From NCBI GenBank assembly GCA_013399695.1, contig VXAU01002072.1, forward strand, positions 682,001 through 746,000: 64,000 nt of DNA, in the 5' to 3' direction. Under the pieces are notes generated by a model. The model was not told where the DNA came from. It was given only the letters and a program-made list of their open reading frames with translations, and searched no databases. Positions 1-10,933 of this stretch are shown one piece after another. Position 1 is the stretch's first letter. Each line of letters opens with the position of its first letter. Position numbers and translations under genes: made by a program. The stretch is from Formicarius rufipectus (taxonomy: Eukaryota; Chordata; Aves; Passeriformes; Formicariidae).

Positions 1-160
1 GGGCAGAGACAGAGGAGAAAACAGGGAGAGGAGAGCAGTCCTAAGAGATACTTCACATCCTTTCCTTCCAAATCCCTGCTGCAGGTGAGCTCTGTGGGAA
101 AGGAGAAGTGGTCAAGGTACCCAAGACATGAGAAGCATGAGAGAGAATAACGTTTCTTAC

Positions 161-278
161 TGCACGCCTCGCTGATGCAATAAGCTGAAGGGACCCAAAA
201 ATTGGAGGAGCCGGTGTCAAACACGACTGTGAACCTCTGGGGCGGCGTGCCAACAGTCACCACTCCATAGTACTGCGC
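161..278 (-). CDS. Aspartic protease exon 3 (first catalytic Asp)
   Basis: A 118-nt exon with a pyrimidine-rich acceptor ending cctcccccag and donor gtaaga. It encodes AQYYGVVTVGTPPQRF and then FDTGSSNFWVPSAYC, the catalytic DTGS motif and flap-side strand of A1 proteases. It ends in ISEAC, whose Cys would pair with Cys112 in the small disulfide loop typical of pepsins. The next exon is outside the window. Confidence 0.92.
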
Positions 279-2723
279 CTGGGGGAGGAACAGTCCCGTC
301 AGCATCCAGCTGCCCCCAGGGAGCTATTCCCGGGGGAGAGGCATGCGTGGGAGCATCACACAGGGCTTTCTCAGGGCATGCTGTGTCATTTCATTGAAAC
401 ATAAATGCATACCACAGTGTCTGGTTCCACAAGTGGCTACAGGCAGTGGATTTCACTCCGGCTGAATGAGCAATGGTCAGGCATTTTTAAAGCCTTTTAA
501 GCAAATATTCAGTTGACTTCCCTGTGGAGTCAACAAATCCTCTTGCACTGGCTTCAGAGGTGGCAAGGTCAGCCCCAAGATGAAGCTGTCACACAACCAC
601 ACACTCTTTCGGGCTGTTCTTTACTGATGTCCGTAAGAAGTCAGCGTTGTAAAGTCAGCACGACCTGCCTCTGCTGGTTTCAGAGGGCTCCGACCAGTGG
701 CACACACGCACTGTCATATGTGGCTGGCCTTTCTCCTTTGTAGTTACCAGCTACTAGTAAGTCAAAAAAGTATTGTGTTGCACAAACTGTTCCTGATGAA
801 CTGAACAAAGTTCATTCAGTGGATGAAGAAACCACTGACCATCTCTGGATACCATTTGAGACTGGAAGAATCTGTGAACACGTGAATGCTGGAGTGCAGT
901 GCTTATCCATATCCCATATACAAGTGTCTAAGTGCTCCTATCTGGCCCTGGAAGAGCACTTCAGCATTAAGAGACCTATTTTTAGTAAGAGGCATTTCTG
1001 GAATTCAACCACAGATAGAAAAGCAATAGCTAGTGCCAAGCTCTGCAGCAATACAAATATTTGAAAATGCACCTTCAAGTGCATACTTGTTAATTAATAC
1101 ACCAAAGTTTCTGACCTCACAGTTTATGATCTGAGTGAGATAATCTTGAAAAGGCAAGCAAGCATGCCATTCAAGAGAATATCCAGTTATACTGCAGGAT
1201 TTTATTCCCTCTTACATTAAACAAACCTTTACCAACCAACCTGTAAATTGAGGCAACTCTAAGGGATGTTAATTGAAAAACAAACAAAGAAACATAAAAC
1301 ACAACCAGAAAAAAAACACAAATACACTGAAACAAAACGTCTACAAAACTGTTCCTGGTGCTACCTGGACATGCTAGGGAAGGGGGATTTTGCTTCATCA
1401 TTTTGAGATTTATCCCTCTTTGAAATAAGCTTTAAAGCAGATTGAAATGTTTCTGTGTCCTTCCTTCTACTTCACATACTTATTTCTTTATGGCCCTCAA
1501 GTGTCAGGAAGTTCTTGCTGAATGAATTTGGCCTTCCCTTTCATTTTGTTCCCTGTTCAGATGCAGCCTTCATAACATTTCTGCAACTTAATTTTCCTTT
1601 AGACAAACATAAGAACCAAATAAAACAGACAACAGAGACCGTCCAAATGGACAAAATGCTAAGCCCAGAAAAGACACCTTACAACATGGTTGAACTGCTG
1701 ACTTGCCTGTCTGAGAGCCAGTGGAACTCATATTTTCTTTTTAAGTTTAGATGGTAAATTTAGCCAGGTTAGTGTGAGGCCCAGGTCAGTCTCCAGTATT
1801 AAATTCCAGGGATAAAATCAGAAAAATGAGACCCTCTACTTAGGTCTTTGTTACCACTGACTCCAGGTGATCAAATAAATGAGATTTGGGGGGTTTTTTT
1901 ATAACACACAAACATGCAAGTTTCTGATAAATAGCATATAACTAAATGAAAGAATCAGATTCTGCTATGAAACATCCAATAGTTCACCAGGACTGAGAGA
2001 GTAAAACCCATTATTTCTCTGGGGACCTAACCTAGTCCAATACAGTTCTATACCAAAACAAAACTTGTCACAGGACTAGCACTGCTAGACTACATCAGTT
2101 TTTTATCCAGGTGCCAGGCTAGATCTAGACGTACTTTATTTTGCGGACTGGCAAACTGATTTTTTTATGATCTAATACTTACAGCATAGATCAACGAGAC
2201 ACCTCAAGCCCTCACCTCATTGTGAGACTAGATTTGAAATGTGCTGGGGAAAAAAAAAAATCTGCCTTCAATAGAACAATGAGCCCTAATGATTGCATTA
2301 CCAAAACTGTACTTACATTCATGTAATCATACAGCCTTTCCGAAGCAGCTCCTACCGATAAAGCAATATCTGCAGGGAAGCAATGCAGGTACCTCCGGGC
2401 AAAAACATCAGGGTGATGATTCCTCCAGAATTCCTCTAATTCTCCCTTTTCCTTCAGCTGTTTCTTGATAGATTTGAATCGAATCAGGGGGATTCTAGCA
2501 AATAAAATAAACACACAAAAAATAGCTGGTTCCTCCTTCTAGAACTCCCATACACTCTTCTTTTTAAAAAAATGTTTCTTTTTTGAGATCTCAAATATTA
2601 ACAAGCACAGGGCACCCCAGGAAGCCAGCCGAAACATGCACCAGTGATGTCAGATGTGTTTTCTTACCGTTCCATGGCCATGATGAATGGGATGTAAAAC
2701 ACAGCCAACAGTATCACCCTCAT
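161..2723 (-). CDS. Nothepsin / cathepsin E-A-like aspartic protease, 5' part (three exons; gene runs off left edge)
   Basis: Three minus-strand exons (2723-2668, 2494-2317, 278-161) join in frame to give the first 117 residues of a pepsin-family (A1) aspartic endopeptidase. Residues 1-18 are a hydrophobic signal peptide. Residues 19 to about 70 are a basic A1 propeptide beginning RIPLIRFKSIKKQLKE. The mature start region reads YDYMNAQYYGVVTVGTPPQ. The first catalytic motif is FDTGSSNFWVPSAYC, with the active-site Asp at residue 99. All splice sites are GT-AG, and no stop or frameshift is seen, so this is not a pseudogene as far as visible. The second catalytic Asp lobe would lie to the left of the window. 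Family knowledge: nothepsin-like proteases are secretory/lysosomal enzymes described in fish and bird liver and egg. I prefer nothepsin / cathepsin E-A-like over CTSD or CTSE because of the gene neighbourhood and the FDTGSSNFW variant. The assignment to family A1 is very secure; the exact orthologue is less so. Confidence 0.85.
279..2316 (-). other. Intron 2 of the aspartic protease gene
   Basis: A 2.0-kb intron between exons 2 and 3. Short open frames occur on both strands, but none has recognisable protein similarity or splice logic. No transposon or RNA gene was recognised. Confidence 0.7.
2317..2494 (-). CDS. Aspartic protease exon 2 (activation propeptide)
   Basis: A 178-nt exon preceded by ...tgctag and followed by the strong donor gtaagt. 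It encodes the basic propeptide and runs into the mature N-terminus LYDYMN. It contains an Arg-Arg pair (residues 52-53) and a single Cys at residue 57. An unpaired Cys near the maturation junction recalls cathepsin E, where such a Cys makes an intersubunit disulfide; applying this here is inference. Confidence 0.88.
2668..2723 (-). CDS. Aspartic protease exon 1 (signal peptide)
   Basis: The ATG is at 2723-2721 in a good context (G at -3). The exon encodes MRVILLAVFYIPFIMAME plus two bases of the next codon, a typical secretory signal peptide. The donor gtaaga follows directly at 2667. The exon has 56 coding nt, and the split Arg codon is completed by the first base of exon 2. Confidence 0.82.
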
Positions 2724-2770
2724 GGCTCCAAGTGGTTCAGAGCCTAATGACACTCCTTTGCTCAGAAGTC

Positions 2771-2833
2771 CCTTTTTTATGGCCTGTTGTCAGCAGAGGG
2801 CCATTCGCCAGGTCAATCAGTTGCAGGAGGTCA
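2771..2833 (-). promoter_or_regulatory. Candidate core promoter of the aspartic protease: TATA-like box and AGGTCA half-sites
   Basis: On the minus strand a TATA-like CCATAAAAAAGG lies at 2771-2782, about 50-60 bases upstream of the ATG, which allows a short 5' UTR. Further upstream are two copies of AGGTCA on the plus strand (2810-2815 and 2828-2833) in direct orientation, separated by 12 bases. AGGTCA is the nuclear-receptor half-site. Hormonal control is inference. Confidence 0.45.
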
Positions 2834-5800
2834 GTGTTTTGGCAGAAAATTACCGATTAATTTACTCTCAGACTAACCACTGGATTGTGCAAATAGTGGT
2901 GTCCAGTGGAGCTACTCAGGCACAGATAACCAGAGCATAGTCTAGACCAAAGAGACATTTTAATAGGAATCCCTAATGTCTTTTATGTGACTACAATACA
3001 CAGGGTTAGCTTGGTTCCTGTTAGCTGGGAAAGAGGAAGCAGTCCAAGGACTTGCTGCTTTTCAAGCTTGCTTTAGTGAGAAGTCCCTCAGAAGTGTTCA
3101 ACACAGAGAAAGAGGACATAACATATAACCATTTCTCTTTTGCACAGAGACATTTCAGCAGACACTTTATGGGCTTGTGACAAGTCACCCCCTAACAACT
3201 GACATTTAATTCCCTATTTATGGGAGAACTCCAGTCTAAAAATGTTGTGACTGTCACCCCAGAAACTGGGTCTTCCAAATGACAAACATGACAGCTTTCA
3301 ACATACAGTAATAAATGGCCAGTAGTTTTGCACACCATTCAGCAAGCCATTTGGAAGGGCTCACTTGGATTTATTTTCCTGAGAATTTCTTGAGATTAGT
3401 GGCTTCCACCCCTGCCTGACACTTGGGTTCAAATCAGGCCTTCAAAAAAATAACGGTGTCAAAAAAGAGAGTCTGATCTGGCAGGATGCAACCCCAAACC
3501 CATTATCTGCCTAGGAGGAAGCTCAGCACTGAGACTGCAATTTACTTTTGAGACTTTTTGAATCTTTTCTCTGCACAAGTGCAGTAAGTAACCACATACT
3601 GCAGTCTAGCATACATTAAAGCTAAATTTGAATAATCAGCCATTTTTCTTCGAAAGACTATAGTAGGGTTCTGGGAAAAGACCAACAACATTTTTTCCCC
3701 TGCAACATAACATTCACTTAAAATGAACTGCTCACCACAAGAAGGTGAACTGGAACTAAGTAATCTTCCCAAAAGAGAGTGGGTGTGCAACAGTGCGTAA
3801 CAAAGAGTGAATGTCAAGGACATGGAGAAGGCAGGAGTCACCACCCGCTCCAGTCAAGAAAAAGCAATCAAAAGCCCCAAACACATGGCATTCTGGAGAA
3901 AAGACAGGGTCTAAATGCCTGTCACAGACTTTAAAGAAATGCAAAGCGAGCCACTATCAGTATATACTAAAAAAGTTCTTTAAAATTGTTCCTTTTAGTC
4001 TCTTTCCTTGTTATGTCAGACTGATTGAGGAGAAGCACGAGAGCCTCAAAATCAATGAGTTTAGAGATCTATTTATTAGTCCTCTGGATTTTGAAATACA
4101 TAGTTTGCTTTTTCTAACATACCTCCAAAATTGTGAGGGCTAAACAAACTCAGTAAAGACTGAGCCTGGTGTCATCACACAGCTGTGTACAGAGTTTTGG
4201 ATCTAAAAAAGCACCAGCATCTCCATTGCAATATTTTGTAGATTCTCAAAAATGCATATTGATTTCTATTTTACTGTGATTTTTTTCCCCCAGTTACCTG
4301 GCTCTAAATAATATTCCCCGTGTCTTCTGGACTCAGAGGTTTTACACAAGTTAGTTTCTGCCCCATTCATCCCTGCCACTGAGCTGCAGGAGCTGGGTGT
4401 TGGAAATGACACTGGTGAGAAAAGATGTGGCTATTTGTGAACTTCCAGAAAGCAAAGGCACTTCTGTAGGAGCCTCCACCTGTCTCCTGAGACACAGCAA
4501 GCAGATGTCACGCCCCATGGGTAAGGCAGTGTTGCTTTGACAAGGGTAAGACAATGTCTGTGCTGAGCGTCTTTATCACGTGAACTTTTCCTCAAATGCC
4601 ACAAATGCTTCTGGGAAGTCATTAATGTTCATGTTGGAGGGCATCATGATAACTTTGAAGATATGAAGTGGCTTTCAAAACACCGCCTGGGTCTGCTGAG
4701 GGGACTGTCTTTGCCTTAGAGCCTCCATTAAGTCGCTGATTCTCAGAAAGAACATGATTGTTCCATTTACTGCAAATGTAGCCCTTTATTAATCCATAGG
4801 CAAAAGTTATTCTTTCCCAAATCCTCTGATCTCACACTATGTTCCAAGCGGACATTCATTTAGCTAACAGAGGTACAAAATACAGCAACGAAAGGTCATT
4901 GTGACTTTTTTTTGATAAGCTGGAATAATGATTAAACTACAGTGCAGAGGATCCCTAAGATATAGTTATTTGCAGCTTAAAAGTTCCATTAAATATAAAT
5001 AATTCAAACAGAAAAAATATCCCTATCTGTCTACAGACACAAAGCCCATTATGAAGTTATTTGTCCACATACAGGTTATTGAGAAAAGTATGCCTAAACT
5101 ATATTATTAATATATTCTTCCCTATGCTTTTATGTTGTCCTGATTAGCAGGTTATCTGAAAAGATTTGTCTAAGGGGCATGTCTTTGCCATGAATGTAAA
5201 TACATTATTATTTATGCCAAATGCATTTGGTTTTCCACAACTGTAGCCTCCAATGCCTTAAAGGGAGTGACCCTTGGCTTCAGAAGATGCCACAGCTGCT
5301 TAGAAATGAAAACAAATACAAGAACCTGCTGAATGGGAATATTTTCTGAAATGTCAGATTGCAATCCAGGGTAAGGGCTTGGAAAAGGATGCCCTGCAAA
5401 ATCCAGGAATGATGCATTCCCCACAGTGGGACCCTGACGGGACAGTGAAGAAGTGGTTGGTTGGAGGTGCCTGTTCAGTCTGTACTGGCCTCTTGCTTCT
5501 GGGATGCCAACCAGAGCACGTCCTACCTTCCGTCATCAGAGAGGGAACTTTCAGCACCTCTTTTCCACAGCACCACCACAGATGAATGCAAAACTATCTT
5601 TGTTCTCCAGGCTTGATACACTGCCCAACTTCTCCATCTGAAACCTATTTCATGGCACTCAGGTGTCAGCACTCATTGTTCTCTGCCCTGCTGCAATAAT
5701 GGTTCCCAGATGTCCTCTCTCTGTTGTACTCCTCCCACAGGGAAGCCTTCCATACATTTCATAGCCTCACTGCTGCGTGACATAGCCACTCATCTTGCCA

Positions 5801-7171
5801 GGAAAAGGCCAGTAAACATTCTATAGCCCATATCCAACTGGTAGCTAAGAGCTGCTTTACATTTGAAAATATGTGATTGAGAAGAGCTGTCTGTGAGATT
5901 TGACCAGAAATCCAGAGGCCACCTGAGCTGTTTGATACTGCCTTTTTCTCAGTCTTCCGTTTGCTCTGCCTTTTGTTTTTCCAGGAGTGTGTGGCTTTCA
6001 GCAGTCACAGATTTTGGTAGTGTAGCACCTAATGCCCAGAAACCAATCATGGATTGTTGGAAGAAAATGTTCTCCCTAAATTATGGTAAGTGTGGAAAAT
6101 CACAGCCATGAGCTATAGATATCATAACAAAGAGCCAGGTACTGGAAAGGTTGTTTCACTAGAGAACACTCTGCCAGCTTTCACACCCAAAGTTCACTGT
6201 ACAGCCAACAGACAGGTAGGACAAGCATAAAACAGTGCATATTGGAAGAAATCTGTGAGACCATATAGTTCCACCACCCCTGCCATGGGCAGGGACATAC
6301 AGGAATTCCTAAGATAGCCTAAAAGAGCAGCAGCTGTAGAAGTCAAACTATGGGAATAATCCTCCTAGAAATCAGAGGTGCTTCTGACCTGAATAGCAAA
6401 ATGGGTCTTGATGACAGAACAGTTCCCACTGTCACAGAACTTTTTAATATTGTATTTATCTCACTCATAACAACTGAGAATTCTGATAGAATTAAATCCA
6501 TAGCGTTTCTTGACAGGTTTTAGTACAGATGCAGGAATTGCAGTAGTACGGTTGGGAGGTGGATGGAGAACAGCCTTGGCAGTTTGTGATAGCACATTAA
6601 CGGGAATTCAGACAAGAAGTAAAACATAATGTAATAAGGGCCCTACACAACCAAGAGTGCCAGAGCCCACAGTAAATATCATTAAGAATGCAAAGAGTAA
6701 AATAGCTCAAGATAGCAGTTTGCCAAGTATTTGTGTTAAAGCTTTAAGATAAGTACTGAGTGGCAAGTTACACTCTGAAATTATGTATTTGGCACCTTGC
6801 AAAATACATCCGTGAAAGTGCCACTCGTCTGGAAAGTCAATCAGATATAGACACATATTTTAAACAACCTGATCGTATCCAACATTTCTGCTGAAAGTCT
6901 CAAAAAGGTTAAACATCTGAATTTTAAAATTTGGTCTTCCATGGAATTTGCCAAGCCGACCCCTGCTGCCCTTAGTGACTGCACAATCAGAGAAAGAGGT
7001 GAGGGGTTGGGGCATTGTGATTGACTGTTTGGGGCAAAATCAGAGAACATTTACAGTGTGCAAGAGGCAAGAAGGAATGCTTGCAGGGGGGTGAGTGGGA
7101 GTGTGGATGAGAGGGAGACCTGCACTCCAAGTCACCCTGTCTATAATCCCCATCACCAAACACTCACTCTG
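2834..7171. other. Intergenic DNA between divergent genes
   Basis: About 4.3 kb between the aspartic protease (leftward) and LRRC10 (rightward). It holds many short, unrelated open frames with no recognisable domains and one short CR1 relic (6239-6310). I see no RNA gene. Distal cardiac or hepatic enhancers could be here, but none can be named from sequence alone. Confidence 0.6.
6239..6310 (-). mobile_element. CR1 LINE 3'-end relic
   Basis: The stretch contains ccacccctgccatgggcagg followed by gacat. This matches the reverse complement of the conserved 3' UTR of avian CR1 elements. Only about 70 bases are recognisable, so it is an old truncated copy. Confidence 0.55.
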
Positions 7172-7238
7172 TTATCAGAAACATTTCAAAGCCCTTGAGA
7201 TTAATGGCTGGTGCCATGTAAACACAGCCTTATATTGG
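7172..7238 (+). promoter_or_regulatory. Candidate LRRC10 proximal promoter motifs
   Basis: Upstream of the LRRC10 ATG are a GATA site (TTATCA, 7172-7177), a forkhead-type TGTAAACA (7217-7224) and CCTTATATTGG (7228-7238). The last reads either as a TATA-like box about 100 bases from the ATG or as an imperfect CArG box with one extra A/T base. LRRC10 is known in mammals as a GATA4/NKX2-5 cardiac target, so the GATA site is plausible. The use of these sites is inferred. Confidence 0.4.
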
Positions 7239-7335
7239 GAAGGCAGAGTTACTGGCACGCCAGTGCACAGCAGGAGAAGACCAAGGCAGGTCCCTATCCC
7301 TTGCAGTTCCAGCCATCTCCAAATAAAATCCTGGG

Positions 7336-8172
7336 ATGGGCAACAGTCTGAAAGCCATAGTTGCTTTTGTGCCCTCCAGCAAGTGCCAGAAGTACCTCCT
7401 AGAAGACCTAGAAGAGATGCCAGTGGATAAAATGGTGGATCTGAGTGGCAGGCAGCTGAGGTGGCTGCCTCTGCACATTTGCTCTTTTAGGGAACTGGTT
7501 AAGCTGTACCTGAGTGACAACAACCTGAGCCACCTGCCCCCTGAGCTGGAGCAGCTGCAAAATCTGCAGATCTTGGCACTGGACTTCAACAACTTCAAAG
7601 CACTGCCCCTAGTTGTGTGCACACTGAAGCAGCTGTGCATCCTCTACCTGGGCAACAACAAGCTCTGCAGCCTGCCACTCGAGCTCCGGTTCCTGCAGAA
7701 CCTCAAGACCCTCTGGATCGAGTCCAACTGCCTGCAGTACCTGCCCGAGGTGGTGTGTGAGCTCAGCCTGCTGAAGACCCTGCATGCCGGCTCCAACGCG
7801 CTGCGCACACTCCCTGCCCAGCTGCAATGCCTGCAGGAGCTGCGCACCATCTGGCTGTCAGGCAACCTGCTGTCTGATTTTCCCCCAGTGCTCCTGGACA
7901 TGCCATTTCTGGAGGTGATTGACGTGGATCGCAACTCCATCCGGTTCTTCCCCAGCCTAGCTCACCTCCCTGGCCTGAAGCTGGTCATCTATGACCACAA
8001 CCCCTGCAGAAATGCACCCAAAGTGGCCAAAGGAGTGCGCAGGGTGGGGAGGTGGTCAGAGGAGACCCCTGAACCCCGCAAGCGGTCCGGGGCAGTGATA
8101 GACATCACGCTTGACGAGAAACCTTTGCTACCTCCTGCCGTGAAGGCGGAGCCAGAAGCTGAGCCCTGCTGA
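7336..8172 (+). CDS. LRRC10: Leucine-rich repeat-containing protein 10
   Basis: Complete intronless reading frame of 278 residues, close to the 277 residues of mammalian LRRC10. The start is well placed (G at -3 and +4). About eight leucine-rich repeats span residues 33-220, for example KLYLSDNNLSHLP, ILALDFNNFKALP, ILYLGNNKLCSLP and TIWLSGNLLSDFP. They are closed by the family-specific KLVIYDHNPCRNAPKVAKGV. The C-terminal tail (after about residue 235) is acidic/proline-rich and diverges from mammals. Known role: a heart-restricted protein near Z-discs and dyads that interacts with actin/alpha-actinin and modulates L-type calcium channels; loss causes cardiomyopathy. It is convergent with CCT2 and divergent from the aspartic protease. 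No frameshift is seen. Confidence 0.97.
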   Translation: MGNSLKAIVAFVPSSKCQKYLLEDLEEMPVDKMVDLSGRQLRWLPLHICSFRELVKLYLSDNNLSHLPPELEQLQNLQILALDFNNFKALPLVVCTLKQLCILYLGNNKLCSLPLELRFLQNLKTLWIESNCLQYLPEVVCELSLLKTLHAGSNALRTLPAQLQCLQELRTIWLSGNLLSDFPPVLLDMPFLEVIDVDRNSIRFFPSLAHLPGLKLVIYDHNPCRNAPKVAKGVRRVGRWSEETPEPRKRSGAVIDITLDEKPLLPPAVKAEPEAEPC

Positions 8173-8954
8173 TTCTCAACTTCCCGTTCTGGTGAAGGTG
8201 GCAGTGCACCCACACCACTGCCCGACCTCTCCCTCTCCCTTGCTAGCTGGTGCCCAGGCAACCTCACATCGCCTGGCTAGTCTTCAGGAGTAGGTGCAGT
8301 GACCTGTGTGACAGCAAAACTTGTACAGACGCTCCCTTTTGCACAGCAGCCAGCACTCCCCCTAGAACAGACTTCTCTCCTTCCTCCCTTAATGGGACCA
8401 CTCAGAGCTCATGGTAGAGATGAAGACTCAATTTAGATGTTTTCCATGGCCAGACTGCATGGACCAAGTATGGATTTGCTGCTCTTCACCTGTGGGCTCA
8501 CTCTTCTCGCTTCTACCTTGCGGAGGTGCCCGAGCTCAGCTGGAAGCCACAGCTCGGGATGATCACTGCTGAGAGTCACAGCCCTAAAGCAACCCAAACT
8601 TGTCTCAAGTATGACTTACCTGAAATGCAGCAACAGGTTTTCCTGCCTGCCACAAGGGAAGTGGCAGTGGAGCCCTGGGTGTGCTACCAAGGCAAGGGCA
8701 CGTACATACCAGGGAGCTCTCCTTTTACTGCTGCTGCCTTCTTCCTGCAAAATTTGCCAGAACTTCACTTTGTTGCTGCCGAGCAGCATTTCAAAGGATG
8801 ACAAGGAAAGCTAGCGGCTTTGCTGCTAGTTTTTGTTACTGACAACACTGCCTGTGAGGGCAGCAGTACAGGACAAGTTTTTGTGGAACAGCAAAGAAGG
8901 AAACCAAAACCCAACTGAGAAAAACGACAAGAGCTTCAAAGGTAAAGTTGCATG

Positions 8955-8960
8955 AATAAA
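8955..8960 (+). terminator. Candidate LRRC10 polyadenylation signal
   Basis: Canonical AATAAA about 780 bases after the LRRC10 stop, the first on this strand after the coding region. It would give a 3' UTR of roughly 0.8 kb. An alternative AATAAA occurs near 9412. Confidence 0.5.
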
Positions 8961-10643
8961 ACCCAGGGCTGGGAGCCTGCCAGTACAGGTTTGCCCATAA
9001 TCTGAAGCTGATTTCAGGATGCAACTCTGGCCAGTTTAGATCCCCTTCAAACTGCACTGAACTTTTTTTTTTTTTAATGAAGCTTTGCTTTGAGTAACAC
9101 AGAAATCTGCCTCAAAATGACATTTTTAACTTTTGATTTCACTCAATTTAGTGAAAGACAACTTTTGTAACAAGGGTGGAGAGCCCTTGGTGGTGCACTT
9201 TTCAAGTGGAACTGTCTCACCAGTGCAGTCTGCAGAATCATCAGTTGACTTTCCAGAAAAGATTTGATTCCATGCTAGTTTGCAACTGCTTAATGTCATC
9301 TGCATGCTTGAAAAATTATCTGGAATATACACAATCTGCACTACTTGCTATCCTGCTAAAAAAAGTCCAAATCTGGATTTGGCTGGCACCCATGTAGTAT
9401 GCTACTAGTCAAATAAATTATACTGGCATTTTACCAAGTTGAACCATCCTTTTTCAGAATTCACAGAATACTCTTTCCAAATTCTCATCTAGTCTTGTTT
9501 AACAATTTCTGCCTACAAAAGGAAAGCCGAAGAGTTTGGGTCTTTTTTAACATCCAAGGTCAATGTTTTATTTCCTGCAGAACTGACCTGGTATTGTATT
9601 TATCTGAGGGGATGGGAAGAACATGCTTTCACAGGCTTGTCAATGGTTTGTGTTTCACACAGCTCTCTCCAGACAGTATTGTCACTTCAGGAGAGCTAAA
9701 CAGAGTATGTGTTGAGAGTTCCGAGGAGCATTCTGTAAGCAGATTCTCCTCATTTTAGGAAACCTGAGGGAGAAAAATACTTGCAACGCACATACATCTT
9801 TATTTCAAATTAGTATTTCTGCTTTGGCAGACTTGCCTGGGTGTTTTCCAGATGCTGCATTATCTGTGCAAGGGCCAGAAGAGTCACAACACCTGGCAAG
9901 CACCTCTGGGCTTCCACACAGACAGGGCCTCTACTTGTCTGTTCTTTATCACCACAAATCCACATACAGACAGCTGCAAGCATCACAGACTTCCTTACCT
10001 GAACATAAAAAAACTAGTCCGATTAAAAAACACATCGTCTTTGCAGCAACTACTAGAATAAGGAGAACACAAAGAGAGGCTCCAGGGGTCATGAAAGGGG
10101 CAGGTGTGCATGTGAATGCCATTCTGCCAGGCACATTTTCTAACTGCCCTCTATTATACACGTTTGTAAAGTCAGTCAGAACTTCATAGTTAAACACCCA
10201 GACTCCTGGTCCAAAAATGTTGCTCTCTCCCAAACTTCACCTTCCTCTCAACTCCCCTCAGTAGAACTCCTATGCAATTAAAATCTGTGGTGTAAAAAGC
10301 TGTAAGGTCCCCTAGCTGTAGTTCTGAGCATCGACTAAAGTTTCTCTTCAGCTTTTTCTCTATATCATTAAAAAACCCAAGTAATACTTCAGGATCATTA
10401 GAAAATGATACCATGTAACTTCAGAGCCTGATGGATCACAACTCAAAGCCTATGCAGCCAGGAGTGGAATACACCATTTACACTGCACACACCAGGTCAA
10501 CCTGAAACAGTGAGCCACAAGGGCCTGGTCAGTGCCTGAAGTGTCCGAGGTCTGATGTTTGATGCAGCTGTCCTAATGGAACCGCCCTTCCTGGTTCTAC
10601 ACAAAGAAATACAGCTTTCTTGAATCTGACTTTTTTTTAATTT
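8961..10643. other. Intergenic gap between convergent LRRC10 and CCT2
   Basis: About 1.7 kb between the probable 3' ends of two convergent genes. It holds a 13-base T run near 9064 and no recognisable gene, RNA or transposon. Confidence 0.55.
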
Positions 10644-10649
10644 TTTATT
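10644..10649 (-). terminator. Candidate CCT2 polyadenylation signal
   Basis: AATAAA on the minus strand about 255 bases beyond the CCT2 stop codon, followed by an A-rich run. It is the first canonical hexamer after the coding region, giving a short 3' UTR. Confidence 0.55.
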
Positions 10650-10902
10650 TGTGTGCATTTTAAGTGGAACCTGGTGAGGAACAGAAGGACTCAGGTTGTA
10701 CAAATCCCTGTTTCACTTAAAAGTGAACTCTTGCTCACAACACACATAAGTTCCAGTAAGTTAAAACCAACTGAAGACAGGGTCATTAACAGAGATCTAC
10801 TTGTCTCAAACTTCTGTTCCACAACGTCATGAAAACTAGATCATTAAAAAAAAAAAAAATAATAGGTGAGATCTGGTCCACACATCTTCAGGTACCGAAA
10901 AT

Positions 10903-10933
10903 CTAACATGGGCGATGATCTGGTACACGTTTT
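10903..10933 (-). CDS. CCT2: CCT2 exon 16, residues 526-535 and stop
   Basis: A 31-nt coding end: RKRVPDHRPC and TAG at 10905-10903, the beta-subunit C-terminal tail. The acceptor is cccag. It is too short to appear in a simple open-frame scan and was placed by phase and protein family knowledge. Confidence 0.95.

Noticed and set aside
7095..7430. Plus-strand frame of 111 codons overlapping the LRRC10 start
   Set aside because: It overlaps the LRRC10 promoter and start in another frame and has no homology. Its ATG lies upstream of the probable transcription start.
7230..8267. Minus-strand frames opposite LRRC10 (up to 136 codons)
   Set aside because: They are shadow frames of the leucine-rich-repeat codons.
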